In this document: positions 1 through 5,733 of the stretch, one piece after another | How the letters are laid out: every line of letters starts with the position of its first letter | Position numbering within the stretch: position 1 is the first letter of the stretch | Translations under genes and position numbers: made by a program | Assembly (NCBI GenBank): GCA_026985385.1 | Contig: JALSQM010000108.1 | Span: 1-8,708 of the forward strand | DNA: 8,708 nucleotides | Direction of reading: 5' to 3' | DNA from: Acidilobaceae archaeon | Lineage (GTDB): Archaea; Thermoproteota; Thermoprotei_A; Sulfolobales; Acidilobaceae | Notes under the pieces: model-generated | Seen by the model: the letters and a program-made list of their open reading frames with translations, nothing else | Databases searched by the model: none | Told to the model about the DNA's origin: nothing

Positions 1-621
1 ACACTACCCGCCAGCGCTCCGAAGCACCTCTACCTCTGGACGGCACTCGACGCCTTAGCCCACGCAGTGGAGGCGCTAGCCAGCACAGGGGCTACCCCAT
101 TCAGCGACGCCCTAGCCCTCCACGCGGCCGAGATTATATTCGTGAACCTCAAAAGAGCGCTGGAAGGCGACGACGAGGCTAGAAGCCTCATCCATGCAGC
201 AGCCACGATGGCTGGTATGGCGTTCACGAACGGGGGCCTAGGCCTCGCGCACGCTATAGCGCATCCCCTAGGAGCCGCCCTTCACACCCACCACGGTGCC
301 ACTGTCGGCATAGTACTGCCTCGCGTTGTTGAACTCAACTACTCCGACGCGGGGGCTCGCAAAAAATATGAGACCCTGAAGAGCGTCTTGGAGAACATCG
401 ATGGGTTACCGAGGGCGAGTAGCTTAACTGAGCACCTATACAGGCTCTACGAGAAAGTGGGGGCCCCGAGGGGTCTCCGAGACCTAGGCGTTGAACGGGA
501 GAAGGTTGAAGACGTGGCTGCATGGGTAGCGGAGGAGGCCCTCCACGACCCTGATATAGCCTACGCGCCAGTAGTACCTAGCCCCGAGGAGCTGGAGAAA
601 CTTATACTCAGCCTCTACTAG
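1..621 (+). CDS. Iron-containing alcohol dehydrogenase, C-terminal part (5' end outside window)
   Basis: Group III metal-dependent alcohol dehydrogenase; family members interconvert alcohols and aldehydes or ketones with NAD(P)(H) in the cytoplasm. The frame is open from base 1 to TAG at 619-621, giving 206 visible residues, roughly the C-terminal half of a normal 370-400 residue enzyme; the N-terminal nucleotide-binding domain lies off the left edge. All four family metal ligands are visible: Asp17 and His21 in LDALAHAVEA, His84 in GLAHAIAH and His98 in HTHHGATVG (numbered from base 1). The segment AGMAFTNGGLG is also typical. No frameshift is seen, so it is cut only by the window edge. An SCP2-like gene follows 25 bases downstream and is probably co-transcribed. 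Substrate cannot be inferred; butanol, glycerol or lactaldehyde-type substrates are all known in this family. Confidence 0.93.
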   Translation, partial: TLPASAPKHLYLWTALDALAHAVEALASTGATPFSDALALHAAEIIFVNLKRALEGDDEARSLIHAAATMAGMAFTNGGLGLAHAIAHPLGAALHTHHGATVGIVLPRVVELNYSDAGARKKYETLKSVLENIDGLPRASSLTEHLYRLYEKVGAPRGLRDLGVEREKVEDVAAWVAEEALHDPDIAYAPVVPSPEELEKLILSLY

Positions 622-646
622 TAACTCAGGAGCAAGGGGTGGGGCT

Positions 647-1045
647 ATGCCTAGATTCCCCAGCCGGGAATGGGCCGAGGAGTACTGTAAGAAGCTCAAC
701 GAATCAGAGGGCTATAGGAGGAGCGCTAGGGGTTGGGTCTGGCCAATACTCTTCAAGGTAGAGAGGCCCGAGGGCGCCAGCCCGGGTTTCCTCCTGAAAC
801 TCAATAATGGAGTCTGCGAGGGGGTTGAATGGTTCGACGATGCGAGAAGCGCTGACGCCCCCTATATACTCTCCGCTAGGCTTGAGGACTGGCTAGACAT
901 CATAAACGGCAAGGTGAACCCTGTAACAGCCATAGTCAGGAGGAAGCTAAAGCTGGAGAAGGGAGAGATAGGGATGATAATGAGATATCCCCTCGCAGCA
1001 CTCGAGATGGTGAGGGCGGCCCAGAAAGTCGAGACCATAGTGTAA
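647..1045 (+). CDS. SCP2 sterol-binding domain-like protein
   Basis: Small 132-residue cytosolic protein resembling archaeal SCP2-like (sterol carrier protein 2) domains. The features are an N-terminal FPSREWAEEYCKKLN segment (residues 4-18), a central strand-rich part with WVWPILFKVER (30-40), the segment APYILSARLEDWLDIINGKV (71-90), and a C-terminal LKLEKGEIGMIMRYPLAALE helix region (101-120). The family provides a hydrophobic pocket for lipids or acyl chains, but the role of archaeal members is not established. ATG at 647 follows a G-rich GGGGTGGGG stretch at 636-644 that can serve as the ribosome binding site. It sits 25 bases behind the alcohol dehydrogenase and ends 20 bases before the convergent DUF2283-like gene. 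No signal peptide or membrane segment is seen. Family assignment is by motif recall, not by search. Confidence 0.8.
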   Translation: MPRFPSREWAEEYCKKLNESEGYRRSARGWVWPILFKVERPEGASPGFLLKLNNGVCEGVEWFDDARSADAPYILSARLEDWLDIINGKVNPVTAIVRRKLKLEKGEIGMIMRYPLAALEMVRAAQKVETIV

Positions 1046-1065
1046 TCCTTCCCGGGAGCCTCAGG

Positions 1066-1323
1066 TTAAACGACGTCCAGCCCCACTTTCTTAGAGAAGT
1101 TGCTCACCACTATACCCACGAGCTTTCCCTCCTTCAACCTCACTATCACGTCATCTTCAACCATTATGCTCTCATCCGCCTCCTCCCTGCCGAAATTTAT
1201 GTATAAGATGTCGTTATGCCTATCGTACTCTATCCAAAGCTTGTCTATGTCCTCGATGCATAGCTTCCTAGTCTTCTCCATACTGGCCTCGAACTCCTCG
1301 AACCTATCCCGGGGGGACTCCAT
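1066..1323 (-). CDS. DUF2283-like small protein
   Basis: An 85-residue protein. Its C-terminal part has the look of DUF2283: EYDRHNDILYINFG at residues 32-45, then an acidic stretch EEADESIMVEDDVIVRL (47-63) and GKLVGIVVSNFSKKVGLDV (66-84), which reads as a small beta-rich fold. Residues 1-28 are charged and helical. DUF2283 proteins have no known function; many sit beside toxin-antitoxin or metabolic genes. ATG at 1323 has GGGTG five bases upstream; a second ATG at 1281 with GAGG five bases upstream is a possible alternative, giving 71 residues. It starts 24 bases after the glyoxylate reductase stop on the same strand, so an operon is likely. Single cysteine at residue 22. Confidence 0.8.
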   Translation of the reverse strand: MESPRDRFEEFEASMEKTRKLCIEDIDKLWIEYDRHNDILYINFGREEADESIMVEDDVIVRLKEGKLVGIVVSNFSKKVGLDVV

Positions 1324-1347
1324 GCTAACACCCTAGGGGGCTATCGT

Positions 1348-2370
1348 CTACGAGAAGCCCGGCTTCCTCACTTTCACTACCTCCTTGTTCACTAGCGTTG
1401 GCGGAACCTCGCCTTTATAGAACGCTATCAGGTTATCTGCCACTAGATCGGCCATCTTGGTTCGGGTCTCCCAGGTAGCGCTGCCTATGTGTGGGGTTAG
1501 GACGACGTTGTCTAGCTTCGTTATCGGGTGATCTGGTGGTAGAGGCTCTTGTGGGAACACGTCGAGGGCAGCCGCAGCTAGGTGGCCCTCCTTGAGCGCC
1601 TCAACTAGGGCGTCTAGGTCTACTATCCTCCCCCTGGCGGTGTTCACTAGTATGGCGCCCTTCTTCATCATCCGTATCCTCTCCCTGTTCATGAGGCCCT
1701 CCGTCTCCGGCGTCAATGGGGTGTGTATTGTTACTATGTCGGATTCGGCGAGTAGCCTCTCGAGGGGGGCGTACTCGGCGCCGAGCTCCTTTTCCTCGTC
1801 CTCCGAGAGCCTTCTAACGTCGTAGTATAGAATCCTCATGTTGAAGCCCTTAGCCCTGCGCGCTACAGCCCTCCCTATGCGGCCCATACCTATGATGCCC
1901 AGCGTCTTCCCGTTAACCTCTATCCCAAGCATCATCGTTGGATGCCAGCCCGTCCCGGTCTTGTACCACTCACCACTCCTAACGAACCTATCAGCCTCAA
2001 CGATCCTGCGGGCAGCGGCTAGTATGAGGGCCCACGTTAGATCGGCTGTGGCCTCCGTTAGCACGCCCGGGGTATTTGTAACGTAAACACCGTGCCGGGT
2101 AGCGCAGCCGATATCAATGTTATCGTAGCCGACGGCGTATTGAGCTATTATCCTGAGCCTCGGCGAGCTCTCTATCAAGTTACAGTCGACCCTATCAGTC
2201 AAAAGCGTGACCAGGGCATCACTCCTCTTAGCCTCTTCTAATAGCTTCTCGTATGACGGAGCCTGGTACTTGTCCCAGACAACGACGTCATAGTACTCTC
2301 CCACTCTTTTAAGAGCATCCCCAGGCAGCTCCCGGGTTACGAAGACCCTAGGCTTAGCCATACCCACCAA
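1348..2370 (-). CDS. gyaR: Glyoxylate/hydroxypyruvate reductase (D-2-hydroxyacid dehydrogenase family)
   Basis: Cytosolic NAD(P)H-dependent enzyme reducing glyoxylate to glycolate, with hydroxypyruvate a usual second substrate. Length is 340 residues. The Rossmann motif GMGRIG is at residues 161-166, and the catalytic triad is Arg246 in NTARGRIVD, Glu275 in DVFPQEPL and His294 in LTPHIGSAT. Segments IIAQYAVGYDNIDI (74-87) and VTNTPGVLTEATADL (97-111) closely resemble my memory of Thermococcus glyoxylate reductase. Asp184 at the end of the second strand suggests NADH, though Arg186-Arg187 follow, so cofactor preference is open. Starts at TTG 2370, GTG 2367 or ATG 2361 all fit; a TATA-like GTTTAAAC centred near 2402 predicts transcription starting near 2376, so the mRNA would be nearly leaderless. 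D-3-phosphoglycerate dehydrogenase is less likely, as no ACT domain is present. Confidence 0.92.
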   Translation of the reverse strand: MVGMAKPRVFVTRELPGDALKRVGEYYDVVVWDKYQAPSYEKLLEEAKRSDALVTLLTDRVDCNLIESSPRLRIIAQYAVGYDNIDIGCATRHGVYVTNTPGVLTEATADLTWALILAAARRIVEADRFVRSGEWYKTGTGWHPTMMLGIEVNGKTLGIIGMGRIGRAVARRAKGFNMRILYYDVRRLSEDEEKELGAEYAPLERLLAESDIVTIHTPLTPETEGLMNRERIRMMKKGAILVNTARGRIVDLDALVEALKEGHLAAAALDVFPQEPLPPDHPITKLDNVVLTPHIGSATWETRTKMADLVADNLIAFYKGEVPPTLVNKEVVKVRKPGFS

Positions 2371-2398
2371 CCCGGAGTACTGACGCGCTTCTTTAGAG

Positions 2399-2406
2399 GT
2401 TTAAAC
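2399..2406. promoter_or_regulatory. Palindromic TATA-like element between gyaR and dtdA
   Basis: GTTTAAAC is a perfect 8-base palindrome and the best TATA-like box in the divergent gap between the two genes. Counting about 26 bases from its centre predicts a start near 2376 for gyaR (six bases before its earliest start codon) and near 2429 for dtdA (just before its GGAGGG ribosome site). One element could thus serve both directions. CTTTAGAG immediately to its left (2391-2398) is a weaker alternative. Inference from spacing only. Confidence 0.55.
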
Positions 2407-2433
2407 GCAAATCCCAACCATAGCCGTCCACCT

Positions 2434-2439
2434 GGAGGG
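2434..2439 (+). promoter_or_regulatory. Ribosome binding site deciding the dtdA start
   Basis: GGAGGG lies eight bases before the TTG codon at 2448. It is a strong match to the crenarchaeal Shine-Dalgarno core and supports a non-ATG start for dtdA, since no ATG or GTG codon lies near that position in the frame. Confidence 0.65.
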
Positions 2440-2447
2440 AAGCCGCG

Positions 2448-3287
2448 TTGAGGCCTAGAATCGCGGTCGCGTACAGCGTCAAGGATCCCGCGGGGTCGGG
2501 GGCGGCCTCCAGGCTGCTGGAGCTGGCATCCAACACTAGGGAGGGCTCCTGCCCGCTAGCCTCTAAGTGTTGGATACTCGAGGGAGACATCCTCATGGGC
2601 GGCTACGATTCCGATACAGTGGATATGGAGTTCCTAGACGAGACCCCTGATCCGCAGGCCGAAGCGGTCATAGTGCTGTCTAGGCACAGCTCCACAGCGG
2701 GGAGGCCCAGTCTAACAACGCACCACGTGGGGAACCCTACTAAGAGAACCCTTGGGGGAGACCCTGAGACCCTAGGGGTAAGCGCGCCGCCACTCTCTAG
2801 AGCGCTTCTACGCGCCTATAGGGAGGAGGCTGAGACCCTAGGCCTTACGGGTGAGTACGAGGTCACACTCGAGGCCACGCACCACGGGCCGACGGGGGTT
2901 TCGAAGCCTATAGTATTCATAGAGATCGGGAGCACCCCGGACAGGTGGGCCGACCCCAAGGCCCAGGAGGCTATGGCGCTAGCAGTCCTTAGAGTGCTGA
3001 GATCACCCCTCGAACGCTGCGAGGCCGCTGCAGGCTTCGGGGAGACACACTACCCACGTAAGTTCACAGAGATACACCTAGATGGCGACTACTGTATGGG
3101 CCATATCATACCCCGCTACGCCCTACAGGAGGGGGTGCCCCCGCGTGTCGTGGAGCAGGCTATAAACAAGACGTGGCCCTCTAGACCGCGGGTTGCCCTG
3201 ATCCACAAGAAGTCCCTTAGAAGCGAGCAGAGGAAAGGCCTCATAGACCACCTCAAGAGTCTGGGTGTGGAGACTCAGCTAATCTAG
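2448..3287 (+). CDS. dtdA: D-aminoacyl-tRNA deacylase, archaeal/plant DTD2 type
   Basis: Hydrolyses the ester bond of D-aminoacyl-tRNAs so that D-amino acids stay out of translation; DTD2 proteins can also clear aldehyde-modified aminoacyl-tRNAs. Length is 279 residues, normal for the family. Family motifs are in order: VLSRHSS at residues 76-82, SLTTHHVGN at 88-96, LEATHHGPTG at 141-150, IVFIEIGST at 155-163, GFGETHYP at 196-203 and MGHIIPRYA at 217-225. The conserved histidines (80, 92, 93, 145, 146, 201, 219) fit the zinc-binding, GEK1-like fold. The start is TTG 2448, supported by GGAGGG eight bases upstream. The gene diverges from gyaR and ends 32 bases before the CCA end of the convergent tRNA-Gln gene. 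It is unrelated to bacterial Dtd (DTD1). Confidence 0.93.
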   Translation: MRPRIAVAYSVKDPAGSGAASRLLELASNTREGSCPLASKCWILEGDILMGGYDSDTVDMEFLDETPDPQAEAVIVLSRHSSTAGRPSLTTHHVGNPTKRTLGGDPETLGVSAPPLSRALLRAYREEAETLGLTGEYEVTLEATHHGPTGVSKPIVFIEIGSTPDRWADPKAQEAMALAVLRVLRSPLERCEAAAGFGETHYPRKFTEIHLDGDYCMGHIIPRYALQEGVPPRVVEQAINKTWPSRPRVALIHKKSLRSEQRKGLIDHLKSLGVETQLI

Positions 3288-3319
3288 CAGGGCACCTACA
3301 CCGCAGGCGGGATAGGACG

Positions 3320-3395
3320 TGGTAGCCGGGCGGGGATTCGAACCCCGGTCACGGGGGCCAAAGCCCCGCATCCTGGGCCGCTAGACGACCCGGCT
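3320..3395 (-). tRNA. tRNA-Gln (anticodon UUG), CCA encoded
   Basis: Read on the minus strand, the sequence folds into a full cloverleaf. The acceptor is AGCCGGG/CCCGGCT (7 pairs) with discriminator A; the D stem GTCT/GGAT has a nine-base loop AGCGGCCCA. The anticodon stem CGGGG/CCCCG holds loop CTTTGGC, giving anticodon TTG at positions 34-36. The variable segment is TGAC, and the T arm is CGGGG-TTCGAAT-CCCCG. The mature body is 3323-3395 (73 bases) and CCA is encoded at 3320-3322. No intron is present. A1-U72 as first pair is the known archaeal tRNA-Gln identity feature read by GatDE, which converts Glu-tRNA-Gln to Gln-tRNA-Gln. The gene lies between convergent dtdA and the upstream co-directional XPB gene. 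Confidence 0.96.
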
Positions 3396-3425
3396 GCCCT
3401 GATTATTGGAGCGAGGTCTCGCCCC

Positions 3426-3433
3426 CTAATTAG
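3426..3433 (-). promoter_or_regulatory. Possible TATA-like element for tRNA-Gln
   Basis: CTAATTAG is centred about 34 bases upstream of the mature tRNA 5' end, which would put transcription start roughly eight bases before the tRNA, leaving a short leader for RNase P. It sits in an AT-rich stretch (3427-3451) inside an otherwise GC-rich gap. It is not a close match to the usual crenarchaeal box, and the tRNA could instead be read through from XPB. Confidence 0.35.
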
Positions 3434-3487
3434 TGTTAGTCTAGTATTAGATGTGCTTGAGGATTCCACTAGGGTTGACTGGGCCCT

Positions 3488-5107
3488 TCAGTAGAGAGCC
3501 CCCCTCCTCCGACGGGATTGAAGCTCCTCAGGCGTACCTGCCGTGACTACCTCGTATAGGACAGCCTTCTTCCCCGGGGCGGGGCGGAGTAGTCTGCCCA
3601 GCCTCTGGAGGAACTGGCGGCGCGAGCCTGTGCCTGAAGCCAGTATTCCAACGTTTGCATCTGGTATGTCAAGCCCCTCATCGCCCACGGTTGTCACCAC
3701 TAGAACCCCGCTCTCCCTTGCCTTGAACTCCTCGAGCTCCCTCTTCCTCCTCGAGGCATCCATCTCTCCGTGGATAATGTTGGCGCCGAGGATTCTAGCC
3801 AGCTCCTCGGCCTGCCTGCGGTACTGGGTGAACACTATGATCTTGGATCCCCTGGCCAGCTCCCTCTTCACTATAGAGACTATGGCCTCCACCTTTGCCG
3901 GGTTGTCCTGTATTAGAGCCCTCATCTGCGAGTGAACCCTCAGCGCTTCAATGGCTGAGGGGTCGCCTTTACGCGCCGCCTCTAATACCTCCTCGAACCT
4001 CCTCCTCCCTGCCAGGAGCTGGTAGCGCCTCCTGAGGGCCTGGTACTCCCTCTTCAACTGCGGTGGCAGCTCCACTGGGATCCTCCTGATCTGGAAGGGT
4101 GCCAGGTAGCCTTCCTGGGTCAGCCTCCCCGGAGTCGTGTGGTACACTACACCTCCAATTATGGGGAATATCTCCTCGTGTTTACCATCCTCCCTCTCAA
4201 CAGTAGCGGAGAGACCCATCCTATAGGGTGCGGGTAGGCCCATAGCTATGGCTCTAAACTTATCCGCGGGCAGGTGGTGCGCCTCATCGAAGATCACCAA
4301 TGGGAACCTGCCAGCGAAGACGTCCAGCTTCCTATAGGCTGTCTGGTAAGTCGTCACTGTTATGGGTCTTATCGCCTTCTCCTCACTATAGTAGGCACCC
4401 ACCAGAGCGCCTGCATCACTAAACCTTCGGATAGCCTCTACCCACTGGAAGATATGCTCCTTAGTGTAGACCACTATGAGCGACTGCAGGGATAGCTTAG
4501 CCATTGCTGCTATCGCAATCACAGTCTTGCCGGAGCCCGTCGGTAGCGCTATGACTCCTCTACCACCGCTTGAGAGCCACTTATCTAGAGCCTCTTCCTG
4601 ATAAGGCCTTAGCTGACCCTTAAACTCGAGCTCTCTAGGCAGCCTGCCCCCATCTATCAGGCCTATCTTATCCTCTATCGTTAAACCCTTCGATCTAAGA
4701 TGCTCCACTACATCCCTATAGAGGTAGGCTTTAGCCTTGAAGGCCTTTATCTCCCTATCATATATCAGCTGGAATGGTAGATCCGATAGAACCTCCTTCA
4801 ACCTAACCCTCGAGGAGACAACTATCCAACCACCCGGCCTGTATTCTACTCTAACGCTGCCCCCGAGCTCCTCGCGTAGGATCCTCTCAAGCACCTCCAG
4901 ATCCGACCTAGGGATTCCGGGGATAGAGGATAACCTGGCCAGCACGTCGCTTGGCTCTAAGCCTTTCCTCCTCGCCTTATCTAGGTCTATCTCGAATAAC
5001 GCATATCCATCAGCCCTGCCGAGGTACCTCGCTACCTCTAAGATCGCCTTGAAGTCCTCGTCGCTTATCCATCCCTTTACACGGAATCGTGGTGAATGCT
5101 GAACCAC
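3488..5107 (-). CDS. xpb: XPB/Rad25-type superfamily 2 DNA helicase
   Basis: ATP-driven 3'-5' DNA helicase/translocase related to the TFIIH subunit XPB; archaeal members are linked to repair and transcription. Length is 539 residues. The N-terminal part (1-160) matches the position of the damage-recognition and insert domains. Helicase motifs: LRPYQEEAL (166-174), Walker A ALPTGSGKT (187-195), DEAH (274-277), SAT (300-302), the XPB-specific RED motif (305-307), motif IV KIIVFTQYR (422-430), GDEGLDIPDANVG (475-487) and QRLGRLLRP (501-509). Residues 348-395 are helical and basic, where the thumb insertion sits. GTG 5107 is the only plausible start, with GAGGT about nine bases upstream inside the preceding gene; the two overlap by 31 bases. 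Archaeal XPB is often followed by the nuclease Bax1; here tRNA-Gln follows instead. The C terminus ends in an Arg-rich tail. Confidence 0.92.
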   Translation of the reverse strand: MVQHSPRFRVKGWISDEDFKAILEVARYLGRADGYALFEIDLDKARRKGLEPSDVLARLSSIPGIPRSDLEVLERILREELGGSVRVEYRPGGWIVVSSRVRLKEVLSDLPFQLIYDREIKAFKAKAYLYRDVVEHLRSKGLTIEDKIGLIDGGRLPRELEFKGQLRPYQEEALDKWLSSGGRGVIALPTGSGKTVIAIAAMAKLSLQSLIVVYTKEHIFQWVEAIRRFSDAGALVGAYYSEEKAIRPITVTTYQTAYRKLDVFAGRFPLVIFDEAHHLPADKFRAIAMGLPAPYRMGLSATVEREDGKHEEIFPIIGGVVYHTTPGRLTQEGYLAPFQIRRIPVELPPQLKREYQALRRRYQLLAGRRRFEEVLEAARKGDPSAIEALRVHSQMRALIQDNPAKVEAIVSIVKRELARGSKIIVFTQYRRQAEELARILGANIIHGEMDASRRKRELEEFKARESGVLVVTTVGDEGLDIPDANVGILASGTGSRRQFLQRLGRLLRPAPGKKAVLYEVVTAGTPEELQSRRRRGALY

Positions 5108-5643
5108 TCCTCCTCTACCTCTACAAGCTCCTCTAGAGGCCTCACACTCGCTAGGTAAGAGTCCCTACTAAGCCCCGCCAACTCGAGGGCCCGTACTACT
5201 CTAAAGAGAGTGTCGGCTGGAGCCCTAATGGTTACACAGTCAGCCTCTACGTCGACTACCACGAATTCAGGCTTATCCGCTAGGGCCACTAGCCTTCCAA
5301 CTGAGCCCCCACAGCCCTTCACGGCTACGCCTCTCACCTCCATGCAGTCCCCTCCAACAAATAGGAGTATACCTACTTCTATGCCGTTGGGCTCCTTGAA
5401 CGTCGCTATATAGTAGTTGAACTCGTACATGGACGCGATGGCGTGTAGCTCCCCGTCGACCGCTGCTAGATCATCGAGACCGACGCGCCTTAGAACCTCC
5501 TCCAGGCAGGGCCCGGCTCGCTGCGTGGGTTCTTCCTCACCTCCGCTTAGACTGCCTCGGCTCTTAACACCCATGTCATTACCGGGCCCTACTAGCCGGG
5601 TAGGGCGGTCGCCCCCCAATTCTCGCCACCAGCGAGGACGCAC
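5077..5643 (-). CDS. Unrecognised protein overlapping the start of XPB
   Basis: I do not recognise this gene. It reads 188 residues from GTG 5643, or 165 from ATG 5574. Residues 1-45 look unstructured and include an odd Trp/Arg-rich start (RPRWWREL), which makes the shorter form plausible. From residue 46 it looks like a compact alpha/beta domain: helix CLEEVLRRVGL, strands YYIATF (77-82), GIEVGILLFVGG (87-98), MEVRGVAVKG (101-110), helix SVGRLVALA, strand EFVVVDVEADCVTIRA (126-141), helix DTLFRVVRALELAGL (144-158), then an acidic tail EELVEVEEEW (171-180). Cysteines are at 46, 100, 111 and 136. There is no signal peptide or membrane span. Its last 31 bases overlap XPB, implying translational coupling and a possible link to helicase function. 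It does not resemble Bax1 in size or sequence. Confidence 0.72.
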   Translation of the reverse strand: MRPRWWRELGGDRPTRLVGPGNDMGVKSRGSLSGGEEEPTQRAGPCLEEVLRRVGLDDLAAVDGELHAIASMYEFNYYIATFKEPNGIEVGILLFVGGDCMEVRGVAVKGCGGSVGRLVALADKPEFVVVDVEADCVTIRAPADTLFRVVRALELAGLSRDSYLASVRPLEELVEVEEEWFSIHHDSV

Positions 5644-5689
5644 TCGGCAAATAGCTCATCCCGCCCGCGCGAAAGGGTCTTACGGAGGC

Positions 5690-5697
5690 GTATAAAC
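5690..5697. promoter_or_regulatory. TATA-like element in the divergent gap before the Mrp gene
   Basis: GTATAAAC is the only clear TATA-like box in the 90-base gap between the two divergent units. About 26 bases to the right falls near 5720, at the start of the Mrp ribosome site; about 26 bases to the left falls near 5667, shortly before the possible starts of the XPB-linked gene. The + orientation (TATAAAC) is the better fit, so assignment to Mrp is firmer than to the minus-strand unit. Confidence 0.55.
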
Positions 5698-5718
5698 TCT
5701 AGCCCCCAGCGTCAAGAC

Positions 5719-5727
5719 GGGGAGTGA
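5719..5727 (+). promoter_or_regulatory. Ribosome binding site of the Mrp gene
   Basis: GGGGAGTGA lies six bases before ATG 5734 and matches the crenarchaeal Shine-Dalgarno sequence with one gap. It fixes the start of the Mrp gene and, with the TATA-like box at 5690-5697, implies a very short leader. Confidence 0.55.
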
Positions 5728-5733
5728 CAGCAG

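Noticed and set aside
1046..1065. TCCCGGGA palindrome between convergent genes as a bidirectional terminator
   Set aside because: It is an 8-base palindrome with no loop and no T-run on either strand.
3320..3395. Intron or split form in the tRNA gene
   Set aside because: All stems close with a 7-base anticodon loop and continuous spacing; no insertion is present.
5417..5695. 92-codon + strand frame opposite the XPB-linked gene
   Set aside because: Ser/Pro/Arg-rich shadow translation with no ribosome site, running through the predicted divergent promoter.
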